From Lentzea flava (lineage in GTDB: Bacteria; Actinomycetota; Actinomycetes; Mycobacteriales; Pseudonocardiaceae), in NCBI RefSeq assembly GCF_014648475.1, contig NZ_BMRE01000014.1, positions 62,001 through 126,000 on the forward strand: a stretch of DNA of 64,000 nucleotides, read 5' to 3'. Below the pieces are notes generated by a model. The model worked only from the letters and a program-made list of their open reading frames with translations. It had not been told where the DNA came from and made no database searches. The stretch's first letter is position 1, and each line of letters starts with the position of its first letter. Both the position numbers and the translations under genes were made by a program. Shown in pieces: positions 17,721 to 25,299 of this stretch.

Positions 17721-17749
17721 AGCACGTCCGGGACCGTCCCGGACGTGCT
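17721..17749. terminator. Bidirectional hairpin between convergent exopolysaccharide operons
   Basis: Perfect 13-bp arms (AGCACGTCCGGGA at 17721-17733 and its complement at 17737-17749) enclose a 3-nt loop. Read on the minus strand the hairpin is followed by TTTTC, a rho-independent arrangement for the operon ending at 17763. For the plus operon, ending at 17703, it gives a hairpin without T-run. Confidence 0.85.
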
Positions 17750-17762
17750 CCTCGTGCCGGAC

Positions 17763-18713
17763 TCAGGCCTGGTTGGCGCGGTACCAGTCGAACGTCCGGC
17801 GCACTCCCTCGTCGAGGGAGACCTTCGGGCGGTAGCCGGTCAGACCCCGCAGCAGCGTGAGGTCGGGGCAGCGGCGGGCGACCGATCCGGGTGGAGCGTC
17901 GGCGCGGTGCACGACGGGCGCGTGGCCGGAGATCTTGAGCACCAGCTCGGCCAGCTCGCCGATGTTCGTCTCGGCGGTGTCGTCTCCGATGTGGACGATC
18001 TGGTTCACCGCCTCGTCGGTGCGCATCAGTCCCACCACCGCTTCGACGGCGTCGTCGACGTGGCAGAACGCCCGGAACTGGTCGGTGCCGTAGACGACGA
18101 ACGGGTCCTCGCGGCGCAACGCGCGCAGGCACAGCTCCGGGATGACGTGGTCAGCGCCCATCCGCGGCCCGTACACGTTGTGGAAACGCCCGATGACGAC
18201 ACCGACGCTCTTCGCCCGGCCGGCGTGCACCACCGCCGCCTCCCCCAGCATCTTGCTGATGCCGTAGGCGAACCGGGGCGCGGTGACGTCCTCCACGACG
18301 AGCGGCACGGTCTCCGGCGTGGGCACCGGTACGAGCCCGGTCCCGACGCCGCCCGCGTAGGTCTCGCTGGTGGAAGCGAAGAACAGCTTCTGGGGCGGCG
18401 TGATCCAGTCCAGCGTGTTCAGCACGGCGAGCGTGTTGATCCGCACGACCCGCGCGGGATCGCGTTCGACGTTGCGCACGCCCACCACCGCGGCGAGGAG
18501 GTACACGTGGTCGAAGTCGTGCGGCAGCGCGGCGAACGATGCCGGGTCGGTGAGGTCGGCGGAGATCACCGGCACGTCCAGCGCGGCGAGCTCGGGATCG
18601 CGGCGGCCGCGGGAGAAGTCGTCGACGACCGTCACCTCGTGGCCGTCGGCGAGAAGTCTCCTGGCGAGGTGCAGTCCGATGAACCCGGCGCCGCCGAGCA
18701 GCAGGTTCCTCAT
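17763..18713 (-). CDS. NAD-dependent epimerase/dehydratase (nucleotide sugar)
   Basis: A 316-residue extended SDR. NLLLGGAGFIGLHLARRLL (residues 3-21) binds NAD, FFASTSETYAGG gives the catalytic Ser/Thr strand, FAYGISKML carries YxxxK, and GRFHNVYGPRMG is the conserved sugar-nucleotide block. The C-terminal GYRPKVSLDEGVRRT is typical of UDP-glucose/GlcNAc 4-epimerases and UDP-glucuronate decarboxylases. The ATG at 18713 overlaps the stop of the dehydrogenase (ATGA), so the pair is coupled and probably acts on the same UDP-sugar. Candidate for making UDP-GalNAc or a uronic-acid epimer for the polymer. Last gene of the minus operon, ending at the shared hairpin. Confidence 0.85.
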   Translation of the reverse strand: MRNLLLGGAGFIGLHLARRLLADGHEVTVVDDFSRGRRDPELAALDVPVISADLTDPASFAALPHDFDHVYLLAAVVGVRNVERDPARVVRINTLAVLNTLDWITPPQKLFFASTSETYAGGVGTGLVPVPTPETVPLVVEDVTAPRFAYGISKMLGEAAVVHAGRAKSVGVVIGRFHNVYGPRMGADHVIPELCLRALRREDPFVVYGTDQFRAFCHVDDAVEAVVGLMRTDEAVNQIVHIGDDTAETNIGELAELVLKISGHAPVVHRADAPPGSVARRCPDLTLLRGLTGYRPKVSLDEGVRRTFDWYRANQA

Positions 18714-20017
18714 CGCGCCACCGCCGGCTCGTACCCGAGGGCGGCGTAGTGGACACCGTGCGCGGTCACCTGGCTCTCGTCGAGCACTCGCCACGAGTCG
18801 TAGACGAGCCGCACCCCCGATCCCGGCAGCAGCCGGTCGACGTCGAGCTGCCGGTACTCGGGGTGGTCGGTGATCACCAGCACGGCGTCCGCGCTCGCGA
18901 ACCCCGTCGCGAGGTCCACCGGGTCGCCGCCGAAGTTCCTGATCACCTCGCCGCCGACGAGCGGGTCGTGCCCGAGCACCCGCACGCCGGCCTTCGCGAA
19001 GCCGGGCATCATCGACGCGATCGGGGTGCCGCGCATGTCGTCGGTGGGTGGCCAGCCCTTGTAGGCCCAGCCGAGCACGAGCAACCGCTTGCCCTGCGGA
19101 TCGCCCATCAGCTCGACGACCCGTTCCGCGACGTGCACGGGCAGGTCCTCGTTCACCTCGCGGGCCGACCTGATCAACGGCGGCACGTAGCCGGCCTGCT
19201 CGGCGGCGGACAACAGCAGGTACGGGTCCTTGGACAGGCAGCCGCCGCCGACGTAGCCCGGCTTGCAGATGTCGGGACGCGGGTAGTCGGCGTTGGTCGC
19301 CCTGATCACCTCGAGCGGGTCGAGCCCGAGCCGTTCGGTGAGCCGCGCGACCTCGTTGCCGAACGAGTAGATGACGTCGGTGTGGCAGTTGTTGACGAGC
19401 TTCACCAGCTCGGCGGTCTCCAGCGTCGACACCGGCACGAGCTGCGCGGACAGCCCGCCGAAGAGCTGCAGCCCCAGCCGCAGGCTCTCCTCGTCGAGAC
19501 CGCCGACGACCTGTGGCAGCTCGACCAGCTCCCGCAACGCCTGCCCCTGGATCGTGCGCTCGGGTGCCATCACCAGCCGTGCCGACCCCCACGCGTCGGC
19601 CAGCCGGGGCAACACCACCGACCGCGTCGCGCCGACCGGGACCGTGCTGCGCACGACCACCAGCGTGTCCGGCGAGCACTTCTTCGCGATGTGCTCGGCC
19701 GCCGCGGCGAGGTTCAGCAGGTACGGATCGCGGCCGGTCTCCCCGACCGGCGTGGACACGCAGATGATCGCCGCGTCCACACCGGAGTCCGGCAGGTCGT
19801 GCGACAGGAAGATGCGTTCGCCGACCCAGCGCTGGAACACGTCCTCGACGCCGGGTTCGAAGATGTGCGGCCGCCCGGCCCCGAGCGTCTCCAGCAACGC
19901 CGGCTGGGTGTCCACGCCGTGCACCTCGTAGCCGCGGCCCGCCATCGCCGCGGCGAGCGTGAGCCCGACGTACCCCATTCCGATGATGCCCACCTGACGG
20001 AATTCCTCGCCTGTCAC
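18710..20017 (-). CDS. UDP-sugar 6-dehydrogenase (UDP-ManNAc/UDP-Glc dehydrogenase family)
   Basis: A 435-residue four-electron NAD-dependent dehydrogenase that oxidises C6 of a UDP-hexose to a carboxylate. VGIIGMGYVGLTLAAAMA (residues 9-26) is the NAD loop, ICVSTPVGE the adjacent strand, and APERTIQG a conserved substrate loop. ELVKLVNNCHTD supplies the Lys/Asn, and PGYVGGGCLSKDP the catalytic Cys. The C-terminal domain follows with VLGWAYKGWPPTDDMRGTP. These agree with WecC/Ugd. The product would be a uronic acid, implying an acidic residue in the polymer or another glycan. GTG 20017 has a GGAG site; the GH114-like gene ends 19 bp upstream. The choice between ManNAc and Glc substrates cannot be made by eye. 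Confidence 0.85.
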   Translation of the reverse strand: MTGEEFRQVGIIGMGYVGLTLAAAMAGRGYEVHGVDTQPALLETLGAGRPHIFEPGVEDVFQRWVGERIFLSHDLPDSGVDAAIICVSTPVGETGRDPYLLNLAAAAEHIAKKCSPDTLVVVRSTVPVGATRSVVLPRLADAWGSARLVMAPERTIQGQALRELVELPQVVGGLDEESLRLGLQLFGGLSAQLVPVSTLETAELVKLVNNCHTDVIYSFGNEVARLTERLGLDPLEVIRATNADYPRPDICKPGYVGGGCLSKDPYLLLSAAEQAGYVPPLIRSAREVNEDLPVHVAERVVELMGDPQGKRLLVLGWAYKGWPPTDDMRGTPIASMMPGFAKAGVRVLGHDPLVGGEVIRNFGGDPVDLATGFASADAVLVITDHPEYRQLDVDRLLPGSGVRLVYDSWRVLDESQVTAHGVHYAALGYEPAVAR

Positions 20018-20036
20018 GATCGGCTCCTCCCTGCGG

Positions 20037-20927
20037 TCAGTCGCACGGCGCCGCGATGGTGTCGAGCGCGCGCACCGTGACATATCCTTCGAATCCTTCT
20101 TCGCGATAACGACGGCACGCTTCGGAGACGTTCTCCGCGCGTGTCGCGTAGTCGACCGCCAACACGGTCTTCCCGGCTTCCTTCAGCTTCCGCGTCGCCG
20201 CCAGGTTCTCGGCGCAGAAGTCCGCGGTGCACGGTTCGTCGGTCGCCCGGAAGAAAAGCTCTTCCACCCCGATGCCGTCGATCGCGCCTACGTAACCCGA
20301 ATACTGGCGCAGTTCCGGAGAATTCTGCGGATAAACCGCGAACGCCGGGTTCGCCCGCTTCACGTACCCGCTGATCCGCACGATCAGGTCGACCATCCGG
20401 CGCGCCAGTTCCGCACGGTCGGCCGCGGGCACGAGCGCGAGATCGATCTCCTCGTACGCGAGCGGCGTGTCGAGGTAGATCCCGTCGAAGCCGGCACCCA
20501 GAGCCCGGTCGAGCCGAGGCCGCACCGCCAGCTCCCACCAGCGCGGTTCCCAGTAGCGGACGAAGTGCTCGCCCGGCCAGCTCTGCCACTCGTTGAGCAG
20601 CAGCGCCTCGGTGCGGATCGCGGCGAAGTCGGGCCGGAACTCCTCGATCGAGCCGATCTCGAAGTACGCCAGCACCCGTTTTCCCGACGCCTTCAGCGCC
20701 CCGATCTCGTCGGCCCGGAAATAGGACGACCCGCCGTCACGGGCGAGGTCGACAACCGCGGTCCGGAACGGCGCGGCGGCCAGCGCGTCGAGCCGCCCGT
20801 CCGGATAGCCCTGCAACTGGTAGACAAAACCACCGACACGCGCAGAATCACCCGAACAGCCGGTGAAAACGAGTGCGCACATCATCAGCAAAACGACGAC
20901 GAGCGCTCGGAAAAGACGGCGCCTCAC
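20037..20927 (-). CDS. GH114-like endo-alpha-1,4-polygalactosaminidase lipoprotein
   Basis: A 296-residue surface lipoprotein. The N-terminus RRRLFRALVVVLLMMCALVF ends at TGC, a lipobox variant. The mature part is a TIM-barrel glycoside hydrolase of the GH114/TM1410 type. YFEIGSIEEFRPDF is the family signature (Y-x-x-x-G-S-x-E-x-x-R-x-D), and GFDGIYLDTPLAYEEID holds the catalytic Asp. VYPQNSPELRQYSGYV and VLAVDYATRAENV follow. GH114 enzymes cleave alpha-1,4-galactosamine polymers such as fungal galactosaminogalactan; PelA of Pseudomonas carries a related hydrolase domain. First gene of the minus operon, so expression is tied to the UDP-sugar enzymes. Substrate is inferred from family and locus. 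Confidence 0.8.
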   Translation of the reverse strand: MRRRLFRALVVVLLMMCALVFTGCSGDSARVGGFVYQLQGYPDGRLDALAAAPFRTAVVDLARDGGSSYFRADEIGALKASGKRVLAYFEIGSIEEFRPDFAAIRTEALLLNEWQSWPGEHFVRYWEPRWWELAVRPRLDRALGAGFDGIYLDTPLAYEEIDLALVPAADRAELARRMVDLIVRISGYVKRANPAFAVYPQNSPELRQYSGYVGAIDGIGVEELFFRATDEPCTADFCAENLAATRKLKEAGKTVLAVDYATRAENVSEACRRYREEGFEGYVTVRALDTIAAPCD

Positions 20928-20964
20928 ACGCCCACAGTACCGATCCGCTTCTCTTCATCAATGC

Positions 20965-20988
20965 GCCGCCCGGGCTATTCCGGGCGGC
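20965..20988. terminator. Hairpin after the HATPase-LuxR gene
   Basis: 9-bp perfect arms (GCCGCCCGG at 20965-20973, CCGGGCGGC at 20980-20988) with a 6-nt loop lie 54 bp beyond the stop of the minus-strand regulator at 21043 and upstream of the GH114-like gene. No T-run follows on the minus strand. Likely a terminator insulating the exopolysaccharide operon. Confidence 0.6.
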
Positions 20989-21042
20989 CACCCGAGAAAG
21001 TGGACAAGCCGGGAGGAATATCGCCGTGAATTTTCCGAACGG

Positions 21043-22308
21043 TCAGCGAGCCGCTCCCCACTCGTGAGCCAGCGCGGCCGCCTCACCACGGGAACCGACC
21101 CCGAGCTTGTCCAGGATGTTGGCCACGTGGAACTTCACGGTGGACTCGCTGATGTGCAGGTCGGCAGCGATGTCGCGGTTGCGCCGCCCGCGCGCCAGCT
21201 GCCCCAGCACCTCCAGCTCCCGCGCGCCCAGCACGGTCAGCGGGTCCTCGCGCGGGCTCTCCGGCGACCCGAGCGGGATCTCGATCGTCACGATCGTGCC
21301 CCAGCCGGGCACGGCGTCGATCTCCCCGCGGCCGCCGAGCGGTCCCAGGCGTTCGGCGATGCGGCGCGTGTCGAGGTTGCCGCAGGTCAGGGTGCCGGGA
21401 CCGTCGTCGCGCACGGTCGCGCGGAGCACCGTCGCGGTGACCTTCCAGCCGACGTGGACGCGGTGGACGCCGCGCTGGTCGTCGAGCATCGCGTGCACGG
21501 TGGAGCGGACCACGGCACGGGCGGTGGAAGCGACGTCGGCCGGCAGTACGCGGTCGGCCCCCTCCTCCGCGCCCGGTGTCCCCAGGTCCAGTCGCACGCC
21601 CCGGCCGCGCAGGACCCTGCGCAGGGACTCGGCGAGCCGGTCGAAGGCGTCGCCCGCCCGTTCCTCGGAGAGCGACCGGTCGAGTTCGGCGCGCGAACGC
21701 AGTTCGACCAGGGCGGTGACGGCGAGGTCGATGGCGCGAGTGCGGGCGGAGAAGTCGTCGGCGGAACGGTCGCGCAGCACGCCCAGCAGGGCGGTCAGCG
21801 CGGTGCCGTAGACGTCGCCGAGGTCGGAGATCGCCACGGCACGGGCCGCCGCGGCCGCCCGCGACACGGCGAGCGTGGCGGGCACCGCCTCGTTGCGCAG
21901 ACCCTCTCGGTGTGCGGTGACCAGGTCCCACAACGCCTCGGCCGCTTTCAGGTGCTCCTCGGGCACCGGGGTGTCCTCCGTGCGCACGAGGACCATCAAC
22001 GCCGCCGGCTCGCTCGCGTCGCTGGACACCGCCAGCACGGGCACCTCGACACCGGCCATGACCGCCCTGCCCTGCCAGCTTCCCCGTGCGGGCACGAGCG
22101 GCCGCAGTGCGGCGAGATCCGCGATGCTCACCGACGAACCGGGCGGGCCCGGCGACACGCCGCGGACCTTGAACGGCGCGAACGAGCAGTTGGCGGAGAG
22201 TTCGGCGAGCGCCTGGTGGGGCACGGGCCCGGCGAACGCGGCGGACAGCCGCGGCAGGGTCTCGCTCAGCGGTGCCCGGATCACCTCTACGGCCGTCAGC
22301 AGGTCCAT
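21043..22308 (-). CDS. LuxR-family regulator with HATPase-like domain
   Basis: A 421-residue cytosolic protein. An N-terminal sensory region (~1-200, GAF-like, MVLVRTEDTPVPEEHLKAAEAL) leads into a helical stretch. A histidine-kinase-type ATPase fold follows (RATVRDDGPGTL and GGRGEIDAVPGWGTIVTIEI, G1 and G2 boxes). The last ~65 residues are a GerE helix-turn-helix (LTVLGARELEVLGQLARG, then NRDIAADLHISESTVKFHV). No His phospho-acceptor box is evident, so this is a one-component or ATP-sensing regulator. ATG 22308 is divergent from the quinone oxidoreductase at 22441, with a dyad between them, so that gene is its most likely target. Confidence 0.8.
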   Translation of the reverse strand: MDLLTAVEVIRAPLSETLPRLSAAFAGPVPHQALAELSANCSFAPFKVRGVSPGPPGSSVSIADLAALRPLVPARGSWQGRAVMAGVEVPVLAVSSDASEPAALMVLVRTEDTPVPEEHLKAAEALWDLVTAHREGLRNEAVPATLAVSRAAAAARAVAISDLGDVYGTALTALLGVLRDRSADDFSARTRAIDLAVTALVELRSRAELDRSLSEERAGDAFDRLAESLRRVLRGRGVRLDLGTPGAEEGADRVLPADVASTARAVVRSTVHAMLDDQRGVHRVHVGWKVTATVLRATVRDDGPGTLTCGNLDTRRIAERLGPLGGRGEIDAVPGWGTIVTIEIPLGSPESPREDPLTVLGARELEVLGQLARGRRNRDIAADLHISESTVKFHVANILDKLGVGSRGEAAALAHEWGAAR

Positions 22309-22341
22309 GACCCCAACGTAGTCCGTGCGGGGCAGGACGCG

Positions 22342-22369
22342 GCTAGTCGTTCGGCCAGTGGGAACTAGC
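22342..22369. promoter_or_regulatory. Inverted repeat in the LuxR / oxidoreductase divergent promoter
   Basis: GCTAGT at 22342-22347 and ACTAGC at 22364-22369 are perfect 6-bp inverted arms 16 bp apart. The CTAG core is rare in such genomes. The site sits midway between the divergent starts at 22308 and 22441, as expected for an operator of the adjacent LuxR-type regulator. Confidence 0.45.
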
Positions 22370-22440
22370 TGAAGTGATGGCCATGACCTGATCTCTCGCT
22401 CTCCAGGATGAGAACCACATCCCAACAGAGGAGCGAGAAG

Positions 22441-23346
22441 ATGAAGGCGATCACGTACGCCGAGTTCGGTGGCCCGGAAGTCCTGCGCCTGGAGGACGTC
22501 CCGGACCCGCACGCCGGACCCGGACAGGTGCGGGTGAAAGTCGTGGCGGCCGGGGTCAACCCGCTCGACTACAAGATCCGCAACGGGTGGATGCCGCAGC
22601 TGGCACCCGTGTTCCCGGTGATTCCCGGTGTCGAGGCAGCCGGTGTAGTCGACGAGGTGGGGGAGGGCGTCACCGGGGTCTCCGCGGGTGACGAGGTGCT
22701 GATCCAGACCTTCACCGGCACGTACGCCGAGTACGCCCTGGCCACCGACTTCGTGCTCAAGCCGGCGAACCTCGACTGGGACGTGGCCGCCGCGCTGCCC
22801 GTGGCCGTCGAGACCTCGGTCCGCGTGCTCGACGCTCTCGAGCTCGGGGCGGGCGAGACGCTGCTGCTGCACGGGGCCGCGGGTGCGGTCGGCGCCGTCG
22901 CGGTGCAGCTCGCGGTGGCCCGCGGCGCCACGGTCATCGGCACCGCCTCGCCGGGCAACCACGACTACCTGCGCTCCCTCGGGGCGATCCCGGTCGCCTA
23001 CGGTGACGGGCTCGCCGACCGCGTCCGCGCCGCCGCCCCGCAGGGCGTCGACGCCGTGTTCGACGCGGCCGGGCAGGGAGACCTGGAGGTCTCGATCGAG
23101 CTGCGCGGCGGCACCGGCCGGATCGTCACGATCGCCGATCCCCGCGCCGCCGAGTTCGGCGTCCCGTTCTCCGCGGAAGGCCGCCCGTTCGGCGCGGAGT
23201 TCGCCGAGCACGTGCGCCTCGCGGCCGACGGCGGCCTCCAGGTGCGGATCGCGCAGAGCCTCCCGCTGGAGGACGCGGCGAAAGCGCAGGAGCTCAGCGC
23301 GAGCGGGCACGCCGGAGGGAAGCTGGTGCTGCGGTTGTCGTCGTGA
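22441..23346 (+). CDS. NADP-dependent quinone oxidoreductase (zinc-less MDR)
   Basis: A 301-residue medium-chain dehydrogenase/reductase of the QOR type. MKAITYAEFGGPEVLRLEDV is the usual N-terminus, VAAGVNPLDYKIRNG the family block, and LLHGAAGAVGAVAVQLA the NADPH loop (AAxGxxG). Zinc ligands are absent, as in quinone reductases. It would reduce quinones or enone/aldehyde substrates in the cytosol. GAGGAG stands ~8 nt before ATG 22441; the earlier in-frame ATG at 22408 lacks a site. Divergent from the HATPase-LuxR regulator. The following SDR starts 15 bp after its stop, suggesting a two-gene unit. Confidence 0.9.
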   Translation: MKAITYAEFGGPEVLRLEDVPDPHAGPGQVRVKVVAAGVNPLDYKIRNGWMPQLAPVFPVIPGVEAAGVVDEVGEGVTGVSAGDEVLIQTFTGTYAEYALATDFVLKPANLDWDVAAALPVAVETSVRVLDALELGAGETLLLHGAAGAVGAVAVQLAVARGATVIGTASPGNHDYLRSLGAIPVAYGDGLADRVRAAAPQGVDAVFDAAGQGDLEVSIELRGGTGRIVTIADPRAAEFGVPFSAEGRPFGAEFAEHVRLAADGGLQVRIAQSLPLEDAAKAQELSASGHAGGKLVLRLSS

Positions 23347-23361
23347 GGCGATAATTGACGC

Positions 23362-24213
23362 ATGACTCAACGTGTCGCGGTGACCGGAGGCAGCGGCAAG
23401 CTCGGGCGTGCCGTCGTGGCCGACCTGATCGAGCACGGGTGGGAGGTCCACAACCTCGACCAGGTCGCGCCGCCCGCGCACCAGGGCTGCGAGTTCACCC
23501 GCGTCGACCTGACCGACTACGGCCAGGTCGTGGAGGCGATCAGCGGCATCGACGACAGGTACGCCGGGCTGGACGCCGTGGTGCACCTCGCGGCGATCCC
23601 CGGTCCTGGCGTCGCGCCCAACGCCAAGACGTTCCACAACAACGTGACCAGCACGTACAACGTGTTCGCCGCGGCACGGCTGGCGGGCGTGCGCAACGTC
23701 GTGTGGGCGTCCAGCGAGACGGTGCTGGGCCTGCCGTTCGACACTCCCCCGCCGTACATCCCGATCGACGAGGAGTACGCGGGACGCCCGGAGACGTCGT
23801 ACTCGCTGGGCAAGCTGGTCGACGAGACGCTCGCCCAGCAGTTCTGCCGCTGGGAACCGGAGATGAAGATCATCGGTTTGCGGTTCTCGAACGTCATGGA
23901 GCCGCACGACTACGAGCGCTTCCCGTTCGACGCGGATCCGTTGGCGCGCAAGTGGAACCTCTGGTCCTACATCGACGCACGCGACGGTGGTCAGGCCGTG
24001 CGCAAGGCTCTCGCGCACGACGCGACGGGCTTCGATGTGTTCATCATCGCCAACGCCGACACGTGCATGACGACACCGAACGACGAGCTCGTCGCGAAGG
24101 TCTATCCGGGCGTGCCGCTCAAGAGGGAGTTCGGTCCTCACGAGACGCTGCTGTCGATTGAGAAGGCACGGCGGGTGCTGGGGTTCGAGCCCGTTCACAC
24201 CTGGCGGTCGTGA
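23362..24213 (+). CDS. NAD-dependent epimerase/dehydratase family protein
   Basis: A 283-residue extended SDR. RVAVTGGSGKLGRAVVADL (residues 4-22) is the NAD(P) loop, VVHLAAIPGPG the conserved strand, and VVWASSETVLG the Ser/Thr position. TSYSLGKLVDE contains the YxxxK catalytic pair. The substrate is unknown; close relatives are annotated only as NAD(P)-dependent oxidoreductases or uronate dehydrogenase-like. Follows the quinone reductase by 15 bp. Its last 95 bp overlap, in antisense, the 3' end of the convergent polyprenyl-synthase-like gene. Confidence 0.85.
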   Translation: MTQRVAVTGGSGKLGRAVVADLIEHGWEVHNLDQVAPPAHQGCEFTRVDLTDYGQVVEAISGIDDRYAGLDAVVHLAAIPGPGVAPNAKTFHNNVTSTYNVFAAARLAGVRNVVWASSETVLGLPFDTPPPYIPIDEEYAGRPETSYSLGKLVDETLAQQFCRWEPEMKIIGLRFSNVMEPHDYERFPFDADPLARKWNLWSYIDARDGGQAVRKALAHDATGFDVFIIANADTCMTTPNDELVAKVYPGVPLKREFGPHETLLSIEKARRVLGFEPVHTWRS

Positions 24214-25123
24214 CGGCCCTGGCGAGCTCGGCCAGCTCTTCCGCCGCTCGCGCCCTCGGCCGCGCCTGACGAAGGTGGCCCAGGGCGCGGGCGAGCAGCA
24301 GTTCGGCCTGCTGTTCGCACCACTTCCGGCCGCCCGCCTGCTCGACGCGGGCGGCCAGCTCGGAGGGCTGTGCGTCGGTCGCGTAGACGTCAACGCCCGC
24401 GTTGATCGCGGCGACCACGGGCAACGTGCGGCGGCGGTGCGCGAGGTCGTCGTAGAGCGGGCGGCCGCTGACGGGTGCGCCGCCCCAGATGGCCTGCACG
24501 TCGTCGACGTGCTTGCGGGCGAGACCGACGTCGTCGCCGAACTGCCTGAGGTGGTCGGCCTGGCTGCGGGACGCGCCCGCGGCGAGCGCGCCGAGTTCGC
24601 ACGCGCAGGCCGTCAGCGCCGAGTTCTTCGCCGCCGCCACGCCCAGGTACTCGGCTATGTCGACGTCGTCCCGTTCGTCCATCTCGACTTCCTGGACGTA
24701 ACCGTCCACAACGGACAGCAACGCGGCGTTGAGGATCATCACCTCGGGCTTGGCGAGGTGCGCGAAAGCCAGTGAGATCAGGGCGTCCGCGGTCGAGACG
24801 ACCCTGTCGTCGCCGAACTCCACCCACGCGCTCGGCTGGTGGCCGCGGCTCAGCGCACGTGTCATCAGGTCGGCGTGCAGCTCTTCGTGCCGGTGGGCGA
24901 GTTCGAGCGCCAGCGCCACGTTGATCGCTCGGGTGGCATCGCCGATGGCGTCGGCGGCGAGCAGCGCGAGTGCGGCGGTCGAGCAGTCGGACCGGTGGTA
25001 CTCGACGACCTCGCGGGTCTCGCCGGGCAGCGTGGCGAACGCGGCCTTGAGCGGCGTGTCGATCATGGCGCGGCTCCACGCCAGTACGTCCCGCGGCGGC
25101 GCCACCACGTCGATGCTCGTCAT
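24119..25123 (-). CDS. Polyprenyl-synthetase-like protein with degenerate Asp motifs
   Basis: A 334-residue all-helical protein of the isoprenyl diphosphate synthase fold. The first Asp-rich motif, normally HDDxxD, reads HRHEELHADLM. The second, normally FQIRDDxxD, reads RKHVDDVQAIWG, keeping two Asp but losing the last. An early YHRSDCSTAAL replaces the usual GGKRxRP substrate loop. With these changes ordinary prenyl chain elongation is doubtful; it may be a divergent terpene-related enzyme or a non-catalytic protein. ATG 25123 follows GAGAGGAAG. The terminal ~30 residues (rich in Ala, Arg, Pro) are encoded opposite the end of the SDR gene. Confidence 0.65.
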   Translation of the reverse strand: MTSIDVVAPPRDVLAWSRAMIDTPLKAAFATLPGETREVVEYHRSDCSTAALALLAADAIGDATRAINVALALELAHRHEELHADLMTRALSRGHQPSAWVEFGDDRVVSTADALISLAFAHLAKPEVMILNAALLSVVDGYVQEVEMDERDDVDIAEYLGVAAAKNSALTACACELGALAAGASRSQADHLRQFGDDVGLARKHVDDVQAIWGGAPVSGRPLYDDLAHRRRTLPVVAAINAGVDVYATDAQPSELAARVEQAGGRKWCEQQAELLLARALGHLRQARPRARAAEELAELARAVTTARCERARTPAPAVPSQSTAASREDRTPS

Positions 25124-25299
25124 GCGCTTCCTCTCAAAAGGCAGGAATGACGCTAAACCCGCAGCTCAGGCGTGGAGGCGGAATTGCCACTGTCGTGTTG
25201 AGAAGGGGCACGATCCGGCGAGCGCGACTAGGTTGATGTTGAACGGGTTGTCGCCACCATCACCCGATGAGTGACCGTCGTTTTCCTGAGGGGCTGACC

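Noticed and set aside
22309..24393. In-frame upstream extension of the HATPase-LuxR gene across two plus-strand genes
   Set aside because: The extension is antisense to the quinone reductase and SDR genes; the conserved protein begins at the ATG at 22308.
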